From: Acidobacteriota bacterium
GTDB lineage: Bacteria > Acidobacteriota > Blastocatellia > RBC074
Length of the DNA stretch: 64,000 nt
Direction of reading: 5' to 3'
Assembly: GCA_016710075.1 (NCBI GenBank)
Contig: JADJLO010000021.1
Coordinates: forward strand, 105,642-169,641
Position numbers and translations under genes: made by a program. The notes beneath the pieces were generated by a model that made no database searches, was not told the DNA's origin, and was given only the letters and a program-made list of their open reading frames with translations. Positions 1 through 7,410 of this stretch are shown one piece after another (position 1 is the stretch's first letter; each line of letters begins with the position of its first letter).

Positions 1-107
1 GGTGTGATGATCAGCCAGAAAATACCCCGCCATATGCAACCGTTATAAATCTGTCCCACGCCGGGAATGAAGAAACTTAATACTGCAGCCGTTCCTGGAT
101 TACTCAT
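1..107 (-). CDS. TM2-like small membrane protein, N-terminal part
   Basis: The gene starts with ATG at 107 on the minus strand and runs off the left edge, so only about 35 residues are visible. The N-terminus contains the run FFIPGVGQIYNG followed by a hydrophobic stretch (GIFWLIIT). This is the usual opening of small TM2-domain or related membrane proteins, where a first helix and a GxGQ(I/F)Y(N/L)G turn precede a second helix. A strong Shine-Dalgarno (GGAGG) lies at 112-117, a few bases before the ATG, which fixes the start. It follows the glycosyltransferase on the same strand with a gap of about 90 bases, so co-transcription is possible. Function is unknown. Confidence 0.6.
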   Translation of the reverse strand, partial: MSNPGTAAVLSFFIPGVGQIYNGCIWRGIFWLIIT

Positions 108-197
108 ATTTCCCTCCACGCCGGAAAATACGAAATACAGCACCCGGAAGATTCGTCAATTTTTTGAAATTACTCAGCCCCGGATGAGGGCAGGCGG

Positions 198-1361
198 TTA
201 TTTTTCATTCAGCCTGGTGAAGATTGACCGGTAGAATTTCGAGAAATAGCGGTTACTCAACAGCATCCTTTTTAACAGGTAGGTTCTCGATTTTTTTTGC
301 ATCTCCATTTCGTGGATATGCGCCCGCCAGCCGGAGATGAATTTTTTGATATCGGGTGATATCTGTTGAATATAGGCAGCGGCTTGACGAAGCTCCGACT
401 CGAAGCAGGCTGGGTCCGATTCTGAATAATCTTTGATGATCTCCTGATAGATTCTCAGGTAATGATCGATCACTTTCTCGCGTCCGGCTGTAGCCCGAAT
501 CATACCGCAGACTGCTGCCGAATCTGCAGCATTGTATTTGGCAATTTCGGCCGAGAGATTTTCGGCTGTCAACTGATCACGAATGGCGCGGATGCCGAAA
601 TTGAGCCGGCGCAGCCTGTCAATGTTGTCTGTTGTAACCATCGGTCCCAGGCCGGCGAGATCGCAGTTGATGACTGCGCAACCCACGGCCAGAGCCTCAA
701 GCGCGGAGCGCCCTTTGGCGAAGACGAGATCGTAATTCCCGATGATATTTTCAGGATTGGAGGCAGGCTTACCGGCCCCCAGGCCGGCAATATCGAGAGC
801 AATCCCGGCTTTTTCGCATGCCCGGCGGATTGTCGGAAAGACATTTCCCTCGTGAATATTATTGCTGAAGATCAGGGCCCGCCCCGGTTTTGGCGGGAGC
901 GGTTCGCGACGTTTGAACCGGTCGAGATCGACGAAATTCAACAATAATTCGACCTTCTCTTCCGGGATGTAGTTTTCGACAACCAGCCTGTCAAGGCAGG
1001 CTTCATCCACGGCGACATAGCGCCGGATGCGACTGAAATGCGGGGGCAGTTCTTCCCACGGAAGCCATCCGTGGCACACATAAAGGGCAGGGGTTCGCGG
1101 GAATTGCAGCAGCGCCGTCATCGTCTCGAGATGGTGATGCCCGTGGATGATGTCCGGAGGCGATGTCAGCGTACTGAAATCGCTGATCACCGGAATCGAG
1201 AGTTTTCGAAGGTCTTCTGCGACATTACCCTGATGTTGGCTGTATGCCACAGGCGAGTGACCGCGGTCGAGTAGTGCCGTCGCCAGATCGCGGACATAAA
1301 GTTCCGTCCCGGCTCGGTTCCCGAGCGTGTTATTTGTTATCAGAACTTTCAGGCCCGGCAC
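198..1361 (-). CDS. GT4-like family glycosyltransferase
   Basis: This 387-residue protein has the layout of a GT-B fold, GT4-type glycosyltransferase. An N-terminal donor-independent domain opens with KVLITNNTLGNRAGTELYV, where a glycine-rich loop follows beta-1. A middle linker carries LLNFVDLDRFK, the common N-x-V-D-x-x-x-F turn of GT4 enzymes. The C-terminal domain contains FAKGRSALEALAVGCAV, which matches the nucleotide-sugar binding E-x7-E-like segment. A basic tail of about 70 residues follows. The start is GTG at 1361, preceded by GAGG inside the stop of the upstream gene, so translation is probably coupled to it (gap 8 bases). It probably builds a surface glycan; donor and acceptor cannot be read from the sequence. 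Confidence 0.75.
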   Translation of the reverse strand: MPGLKVLITNNTLGNRAGTELYVRDLATALLDRGHSPVAYSQHQGNVAEDLRKLSIPVISDFSTLTSPPDIIHGHHHLETMTALLQFPRTPALYVCHGWLPWEELPPHFSRIRRYVAVDEACLDRLVVENYIPEEKVELLLNFVDLDRFKRREPLPPKPGRALIFSNNIHEGNVFPTIRRACEKAGIALDIAGLGAGKPASNPENIIGNYDLVFAKGRSALEALAVGCAVINCDLAGLGPMVTTDNIDRLRRLNFGIRAIRDQLTAENLSAEIAKYNAADSAAVCGMIRATAGREKVIDHYLRIYQEIIKDYSESDPACFESELRQAAAYIQQISPDIKKFISGWRAHIHEMEMQKKSRTYLLKRMLLSNRYFSKFYRSIFTRLNEK

Positions 1362-1369
1362 AATTTACC

Positions 1370-2288
1370 TCAGCCGATATGATGCCACAATGCATCTGCC
1401 AGCGGCATCATATGTTCCCTGTAGCGGATTACCTCATGGTACTTGCCTGCTGAGACCAGGTTTTCACCATAGATCTCATAAAATGCGGGATCGGAAGGCA
1501 TGCCTGTACACCCTGCACGGTTATCTGCCGGACGCAGGATCTCTTCACGATAGGACTCAAGCTTCACTCCCTCGATCATCGACGTGACCTTGGTGTGGAG
1601 CTGAGGATACTTTTCAAGAATCGCCATATAACCCAGTCTGTCGCTCGCCTCGGCGGCCAGGGCGGGCTCTGCTTTGAACATCTCTCCGTGCAGCGCGGCG
1701 TTCCACATTGGCCGCAATCCTCGGATGATAATGCCGGGCTGCTTCGATTTTGTTATTCAATGTCTCGTCATCGAGGCATAATCGGATGGCTCCTGATTTG
1801 AGTTCCTCCGGACATTCTGAAGGGCTTCCAACAACAATGAAGTCATAATTGGCTATTGAGCGGCCGGTCTTGCGCTTTGCCGCCTCAACGGCGGCGCCTA
1901 TCATCAGCCTGCATGTCTCGTGTGAAACGTTGACTCCTTCGACGGCGTCACCAGCTATGTAATCGATCTCCTCGCTTATCAGCGCTTCCGCCAGTTCATC
2001 AGTCAGATCGATGAACAGCCCGTAGTCGCGTCTGAGAATTGATGCATAAACATCGAGATCGCTCAGCCTGCCATAGATTCCGCCGCGCTCGATGCCGGCC
2101 TTGTCAAGCAGTCTGGTAGTCCAGTCAATCCTTGGTTCACCCGATCTGCCCGACCCGTCAGTCAGAATAAAAGTCAGCGGGCGCGCTTCATTCATCCACC
2201 CATATACCAGCAACTCGTGACTCGGATGTCCGATGAACATCGCGGCGCGTTTGTCTTTTAATAAATTTGTCATATCCGGTGTATTCAT
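1370..2288 (-). pseudogene. PIG-L/LmbE-like protein, frame broken
   Basis: Two overlapping minus-strand frames (1614-2288 and 1370-1717) read as one protein of about 305 residues. The N-terminal part has IGHPSHELLVYGW and later FILTDGSG, which resemble the (A/G)HPDDE and LTDG motifs of PIG-L/LmbE deacetylases. A downstream segment (VNVSHETCRLMIGAAVEAA) sits where that family has its second metal histidine. The aspartates of the first motif are replaced by S and H, so metal binding is doubtful and the assignment is weak. The frame changes by +1 near 1692-1700; joining VER to ALHGEM there gives a smooth protein. Unlike other breaks in this window it is not at a long homopolymer, so it may be a real lesion or a small sequence error. 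It precedes the GT4 gene by 8 bases, suggesting a glycan-related operon. Confidence 0.5.
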
Positions 2289-2449
2289 AAATTTAAGATA
2301 TTGGTTTTTTGAGATGCGTATTCTAGAACAGGAAATTCACCACCAAAAACACAAAAGTACAAAAAACACAAAAAGAAACAAAGTAAAAATTGTATCTCTT
2401 TTCGGCTGATGCCGCGGGTTGATATGTCATGTTGTTCAATACAATCATC

Positions 2450-2687
2450 TGATACTGTTGGCGAATTGAATTGATAGCCTGTTTCCCCTGTTTTATTGAT
2501 ATTTTGGAATGGTCGAAAAACGAGCGGGAGCGCAGGCGGGACGCCTTGCGTCAATTCGATTAACGCAAATCTGATATGAACGTGCAGATATTTCAATACA
2601 AGCAGGCGGGACGCCTGCGTACCCGCTCGTATTTTGATTCTGTAATTTCTGACAAGCTACCAAGGGATGAATTCGCCAACAGTATCA
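2450..2687. repeat. 238-bp element with 18-bp terminal inverted repeats
   Basis: The sequence TGATACTGTTGGCGAATT at 2450-2467 recurs exactly as its reverse complement at 2670-2687. The enclosed DNA has no convincing gene: a minus-strand frame of 103 codons there has low-complexity, non-protein-like composition. The element resembles a miniature inverted-repeat element. No target-site duplication is visible at the flanks. A near-identical single end (one mismatch) occurs at 7169-7186. Confidence 0.6.
2520..2630. repeat. GCAGGCGGGACGCC palindromic repeat
   Basis: Two related blocks, 2521-2550 and 2602-2629, carry CAGGCGGGACGCC cores. The outer parts (CGAGCGGG and CCCGCTCG) are inverted with respect to each other, so the whole can fold back. 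The same family appears at 58489-58735. It lies inside the 238-bp element. Confidence 0.6.
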
Positions 2688-2806
2688 GTAACTTCAGTTC
2701 TTTCCGCGAATTTCTCACAGATTGCTGAAAATTTTGCTATCATTCGCCGCCATAAGACGATGTTGTGGCCAGAACAAATCGACAAACCGATGCGCGAGGA
2801 GAACCT

Positions 2807-3436
2807 ATGGATGATAAAAAAGTCCCCGACAGGGATACAAAACCGGTAGCTCCATTGGGCACGCAGGCGGATCTGGTGCTTCCGCTCAAAGAGAGTACGT
2901 ACAATGGAGTGCTGCTCAAGGGGCGCTATCTGATCGAAGGGGAGCTGGGGCGTGGAGGAATCGGCGTTGTTTATCTGGCGCGCGACACTCAGTTGCTCAA
3001 GAGACGGGTCGTGATCAAGGTTCTGCTGCAGGGAGAGGAAGGCTCGGTTCACACTGAGTGGTTCAAGAAGAAGTTTGATCAGGAGATCGAAGCGCTGGTG
3101 CGGCTCGATCATCCGAGCATCGTCGGAGTCCTCGATGCCGGAGACATGCCTGACGGCAAGCCGTTTTTTGTCATGCAGTATGTCGAGGGGGCGACGCTCA
3201 GAAGTCTGATGACCGGTGAACCGATCGACTTTCCGCGAGTTGCCTCGCTCGTGCGGCAGATCGGCGGCGCCCTGAGCGCCGCTCACGACAAAGGCATCAT
3301 TCACCGCGACCTGAAACCGGAAAACATCATGGTGCAGACCATGAGAGATGGTGAAGAGATCATCAAGCTGATCGATTTCGGGATAGCGACGGTCAAGGAT
3401 TCTCAGTATGCGACCGAAACTGCTATGAACTGCTGA
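2807..3436 (+). CDS. Ser/Thr protein kinase N-terminal portion, broken
   Basis: The reading frame gives a Hanks-type kinase from residue 40 onward: glycine loop GELGRGGIGVVY, catalytic lysine in VVIKVLL, catalytic loop HRDLKPEN and DFG in LIDFGIA. The chosen ATG at 2807 has AGGAG five bases upstream; an in-frame ATG at 2765 lacks such a site. The frame ends at a TGA soon after DSQYATET. The next sensible kinase sequence (YELLTGKMPF) begins at once in the -1 frame, so the activation segment, the APE motif and subdomain IX, about 35-40 residues, are missing. The rest of the protein is the next entry. As written, the kinase cannot be functional. A misassembly or a real deletion are both possible. 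Confidence 0.7.
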   Translation: MDDKKVPDRDTKPVAPLGTQADLVLPLKESTYNGVLLKGRYLIEGELGRGGIGVVYLARDTQLLKRRVVIKVLLQGEEGSVHTEWFKKKFDQEIEALVRLDHPSIVGVLDAGDMPDGKPFFVMQYVEGATLRSLMTGEPIDFPRVASLVRQIGGALSAAHDKGIIHRDLKPENIMVQTMRDGEEIIKLIDFGIATVKDSQYATETAMNC

Positions 3437-3444
3437 CCGGCAAA

Positions 3445-5010
3445 ATGCCATTTTCGACCTTTATCCCGGTTCAATTGCACGACGAACAACGAAGGGGTGT
3501 CCAGACAAGGCCATCTCAATTGCTTGCCACCATTCCGCAGGCTGCGGAGGCGGCGATTCTCAAGGCTCTCTCATTCGACCCTCATTCTCGACACTCGCGG
3601 GCTAAAGAGTTCGGGGACGAGTTGGCCTCGGCGCTCACCGTGCCTCTTGACTCGCCGTCGATCAAACCCGGCGAAGCCACGACTTCACTGACTCCCGAAA
3701 TCGCTCATGTCCTGTTTATGGATCTTGTCGGATATTCAAAACTGCCGATGGATCAGCAGCCGGCGCTGCAGCGTGAATTGCGCGAGATCGTCCGCCAGAC
3801 GGCCGAGTACCGGCGCGTCCAGCAGAGCCATGAAATTATCAGTCTTCCTACAGGGGATGGCATGGCGCTTGTCTTTTTTCGCGACCCGGTGGCGCCCGTG
3901 CAATGTGCCGTCGATATCGCTCGCGCCATCAAAGACCACCCCGATATCAAGCTCCGGATTGGAGTTCACAGCGGTCCCGTCTATCGCGTCGCTGACATCA
4001 ATACGAACCGTAATGTCGCCGGCGGCGGGATCAACCTCGCGCAGCGGGTCATGGATTGCGGCGACACCGGACACATCCTTGTCTCGAATATCGTCGCTGA
4101 AACTCTCTCAGCTTTCGGTCAATGGAATAACTGGCTGCACGATCTCGGAAAACATGAGGTCAAGCACGGAGCCATTATCCACGTCTTCAACTTGTATAAC
4201 GAAGACATCGGCAACCCTCAGATCCCCGAGAAAATGCGTGTCGTCGCCGAAACGACCGTCTCGACGAACGATTTGCCCGTCGAAGAGCCCATCCTGCCGC
4301 AAAAGGCTTCATCCGGGTTACTCAAACCGGTTGTGGCGGCTGTGGTTGTCATGGCGCTCATTGCAGCTTTCTTCATCGGCCAATCGCTTTTGAAAACAGG
4401 GCAGCCGGAAACGAACGGGAAGCCGGCGTCGCCGGCGGCCGCGGCTTCACAAAGACATCTCAATTATTCGATCAGAGTCCGGCTCAACCCGAAAAAGAAT
4501 CCGAATCAAAGCCCGATTCAACTGGCAGGCGAGATCATCTTCTCAGCCGGTGACGAGCTCTGCTTCAATATCAACAGCCCGCAGGACGGGTATCTCTACA
4601 TCGTCAATGAAGGGCCTGCGCCCAAAAACGGCCTCCCGAGATACAACCTGCTATTCCCAAATTCGGAAACGGCCGGCATGGATGCTCCATCGCTACAGGC
4701 CAACAAGTTGCTCTTCATACCATCACAGAATCCGCCCTGGTTTCCGGTCGACAATGAACAAGGGACAGAGAAACTCTGGCTCGTCTGGTCTGAGCGCGCA
4801 GTCAAAGAGATGGAAACCGTCAGGAAATGGCTCAATCAAAAGGATGGCGGTGAAATCAAGGATGCCGGTGAAGCCGCCATGCTGCAGCAGTTTCTCACTA
4901 CTCATTATTCTGCCTCGCCTGCGATTGCCGAAAAAGGCGAGTTTCAGACCAGCCTTCGCGGCGGCAAGGATGGCCTTATGATCTTTCCCGTCAAGCTCGA
5001 GCATCGATGA
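3445..5010 (+). CDS. Kinase C-lobe, class III cyclase, TM, DUF4384
   Basis: This is the continuation of the broken kinase gene. Residues 1-70 are the end of the kinase C-lobe (ILKALSFDPHSRHSRAKEF). Residues 85-250 form a class III adenylate/guanylate cyclase domain: the two metal aspartates lie in LFMDLVGYS and LPTGDGMALVF, and GGGINLAQRVMD carries the expected Asn and Arg of the transition-state pair. A membrane helix follows at about 290-312 (VVAAVVVMALIAAFFIG), and the C-terminal 180 residues match DUF4384 (GDELCFNINSPQDGYLYIV). Kinase and cyclase would be cytoplasmic, with DUF4384 outside. Nucleotide specificity cannot be judged. DUF4384 recurs at 10963-11874, near a CHAT protein. Confidence 0.75.
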   Translation: MPFSTFIPVQLHDEQRRGVQTRPSQLLATIPQAAEAAILKALSFDPHSRHSRAKEFGDELASALTVPLDSPSIKPGEATTSLTPEIAHVLFMDLVGYSKLPMDQQPALQRELREIVRQTAEYRRVQQSHEIISLPTGDGMALVFFRDPVAPVQCAVDIARAIKDHPDIKLRIGVHSGPVYRVADINTNRNVAGGGINLAQRVMDCGDTGHILVSNIVAETLSAFGQWNNWLHDLGKHEVKHGAIIHVFNLYNEDIGNPQIPEKMRVVAETTVSTNDLPVEEPILPQKASSGLLKPVVAAVVVMALIAAFFIGQSLLKTGQPETNGKPASPAAAASQRHLNYSIRVRLNPKKNPNQSPIQLAGEIIFSAGDELCFNINSPQDGYLYIVNEGPAPKNGLPRYNLLFPNSETAGMDAPSLQANKLLFIPSQNPPWFPVDNEQGTEKLWLVWSERAVKEMETVRKWLNQKDGGEIKDAGEAAMLQQFLTTHYSASPAIAEKGEFQTSLRGGKDGLMIFPVKLEHR

Positions 5011-5343
5011 CGATTAACTCTCAACAATCCTTTGTTAAGTTGTAGCAGCGCTTTTGGGGCTTGGGTCCGGGGGGGGGGGGGAGATTTTCTCAATTTGAAG
5101 CGGCGACAGCGTCGCCTGTTTTCAATGATCCACGTATCATCGGTGCTTTAAATTTTCCCAACGGGCTCCAATCATTATCTTGTTGCTTCATTGAGAGGAA
5201 ATCGCTAAACTCTGCGGCAAATCGGTTTTGTCCTGGACAGGGCTATTCAGGGCGAGACATATGAATGGAGCTATTTAAAATGACGAGTGCGAACCAATAC
5301 CTCACAGTGCTGACCGGATCAGTTTTTCAGAGTTCTATCTGTC
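5011..5343. other. Non-coding gap with a 13-G tract
   Basis: No supported gene lies in this 333-bp gap. It holds an uninterrupted run of 13 guanines at 5069-5081, followed by a small hairpin (GCGACAGCGTCGC near 5102). The G tract could be length-variable; it lies well upstream of the DUF11 gene and no promoter can be assigned to it with confidence. Confidence 0.5.
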
Positions 5344-7167
5344 ATGTCGTTATTGCTGATCCTTGCGGTCTGCGGTTATTCCGCTGATCCGGGGATGAGT
5401 GCTATCGAGATGACTAAGAGCGCGGCTTCAACGGTCATTGCGGGAAACACACTCAGCTATTCGATCCAGCTTACAGCCGTCAATATCCTGCCCAATGTTT
5501 CACTGAGTGACCCTTTGCCGACGGGCACTACTTTTGTGTCGATTATGGTATCGCCTGGCCCCGGTACCATCGGAACATGGAACTGTGATACGCCGGCTGT
5601 CGGCAGTTCAGGCACAGTCACCTGCACCAAATCCCAGATGGCCAATGCCGAAACAGTTACTTTCGTCATAGTTGTCAGGGTTTGTCCGGAAGTGGCTTGT
5701 GATACCGTGCTTAATAACGCAGCGACGGCGACAGCAGGTGGTATAGGCCCAGACCAGCTTGTTGTTGTTCGAAATGCCCAAACGACAGTAAAGACCCAGG
5801 CGGATCTGGCCATTTCAAGCAGTGTTTCTCCATCACCGGTCAATGCAGGAAATAACGTGGTATATACGTTGACGGTGAGTAATAATGGCCCGTCGAACAG
5901 TGCAGCTACTGTCGTCACGGACACGCTTCCGCCGGGATTCATAGTCGTCAGCGCGGCATCGACACTGGGAAGCTGCAGCGGAGTTGGGACAGGGACGGTT
6001 AACTGTAACCTCGGCATACTCGGTGCAGCCAATCAGTGTGCTACAGCGGTTCCTGCTTCAGCGACAATTACCATTGTTGCCCACGTGCCGGCCGTGACAC
6101 CTCCGGGGATTTTTGGGAACCAGGCAGCGGTCGCGGGGGGCAATTGCCTGCCGGATCCTACGGCGCCAAACAATACCTCGAATATTAACTTGACCGTCGT
6201 GCAGGTTCTTGCGGGTCCGGGCGGATATTATCCTGCATCATCCGAAAGCAGCACCATCAAAGCGGGATCGATTCTTTTTTACGGCTTTTATACTTCGAAT
6301 CCGGGCGATTTGAACAGCAACAATACTCGAATCAATATTACCAACACCAATCCGACACGTGGAATCGCCGTGCATTTATTCTTTGTTGACGGTTCGACCT
6401 GTTCTGTTGCCGACTATTTCCTGTGCCTGACGGCGAGTCAGACTCACAGTTTTCTGTTGTCTGATATTGATCCGGGAACCACCGGATATATCATGGCAGT
6501 TGCTGTCGATGGGCCGGCCGGGTTCGGCGAAGGGCACAATACCGGATGCCCTATCAGTTTCAATTATCTGATAGGATCGGCCAATCTCAAGCTGGCCATG
6601 TCACCAAGGAGGCAGACTGATCTGGAGGCGGAATCTGTTGCGGCAGAATTTGGCAGCCCGCTGCCTGGATGCGATCCGAACAAGTCCAGCACGGTTCTTC
6701 CATTCAACGGGACGCCAAATGGTTACAATCGCCTGGGTCGTGTTCTTGCTGTCAGTAATATTCCGAGTCGTGCCGACGGCAACGACACTCTGCTGGTTGT
6801 CTCGCGCATCGGCGGCGATATGATGACCGGAGCCGCTCCAATCGGTACTATCTTCGGTCTTCTCTACGACGATGTCGAATCTTCATACAGTTTCAACCTG
6901 ACGTCCAATGCCTGTCAGGTCAAGGGCATACTTTCAAACAACTTCCCAAGAACCGCGCCGCGCCTCGAACAAGTGATTCCTGCCGGTCGCAGCGGGTGGA
7001 TGAAATTCTGGGGAGCGAGTGACATCGGAATCATCGGCGCCGTGATCAATCGCAACGATAATATTCTGCAGTCTCCAAACGCGTTTGAAGGCGGTCATAT
7101 GCTGCATAAACTGACTTTGACCAATACAGTCACAATCACAATCCCTGTATTCCCTCCAACCTGTTAA
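5344..7167 (+). CDS. DUF11-repeat secreted surface protein
   Basis: A 607-residue protein begins with a short hydrophobic segment (LLLILAVCGYSA) that may act as a signal sequence. Two DUF11 (conserved repeat) beta-sandwich domains follow at about 20-130 and 150-290, recognised by SDPLPTGTTFVS and TDTLPPGFIVVSA, each with paired cysteines. The C-terminal 300 residues (from GGYYPASSESSTIKAG) are a conserved-looking but unnamed region. The protein is probably exported and cell-surface or outer-membrane associated. The ATG at 5344 is the only usable start, because a stop lies 36 bases upstream in frame and there is no clear ribosome binding site; the signal sequence lacks the usual basic N-terminus, so the true N-terminus could be damaged. 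Confidence 0.6.
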   Translation: MSLLLILAVCGYSADPGMSAIEMTKSAASTVIAGNTLSYSIQLTAVNILPNVSLSDPLPTGTTFVSIMVSPGPGTIGTWNCDTPAVGSSGTVTCTKSQMANAETVTFVIVVRVCPEVACDTVLNNAATATAGGIGPDQLVVVRNAQTTVKTQADLAISSSVSPSPVNAGNNVVYTLTVSNNGPSNSAATVVTDTLPPGFIVVSAASTLGSCSGVGTGTVNCNLGILGAANQCATAVPASATITIVAHVPAVTPPGIFGNQAAVAGGNCLPDPTAPNNTSNINLTVVQVLAGPGGYYPASSESSTIKAGSILFYGFYTSNPGDLNSNNTRINITNTNPTRGIAVHLFFVDGSTCSVADYFLCLTASQTHSFLLSDIDPGTTGYIMAVAVDGPAGFGEGHNTGCPISFNYLIGSANLKLAMSPRRQTDLEAESVAAEFGSPLPGCDPNKSSTVLPFNGTPNGYNRLGRVLAVSNIPSRADGNDTLLVVSRIGGDMMTGAAPIGTIFGLLYDDVESSYSFNLTSNACQVKGILSNNFPRTAPRLEQVIPAGRSGWMKFWGASDIGIIGAVINRNDNILQSPNAFEGGHMLHKLTLTNTVTITIPVFPPTC

Positions 7168-7168
7168 T

Positions 7169-7330
7169 TGATACTATTGGCGAATTCGGCTTCGGTTCGT
7201 AAGGACCGAAGGCCCTATCAGAAAATAGCCCGGGGTGAGCGCGTAGCGCGAGCCCCTGGTTGACTATAAAAAATCAGACCCGCCCTGAAAGGGTGGCATC
7301 TGCCTCGTTTTTGTCGGTCTCTTTTGACTA
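7169..7330. repeat. Intergenic repeats and hairpins before the CHAT gene
   Basis: TGATACTATTGGCGAATT at 7169-7186 matches the terminal repeat of the 2450-2687 element at 17 of 18 bases. It is followed by a hairpin (CTTCGGT...ACCGAAG, about 7190-7212) and by a CCCTGAAAGGG block near 7280 that resembles the repeat at 50702-50751. No gene is seen here. Confidence 0.5.
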
Positions 7331-7410
7331 ATGTGACGCATTTGGAACCTGAATATTTGATTTTCCTTGCGTTTAACATGAGTTGTTAAATTACCTGCCA
7401 GGAGGTTTCA

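Noticed and set aside
2285..2596. Minus-strand frame of 103 codons
   Set aside because: It is composed of intergenic repeat sequence (18-bp inverted ends and GCAGGCGGG palindrome), with no ribosome site and no protein-like composition.
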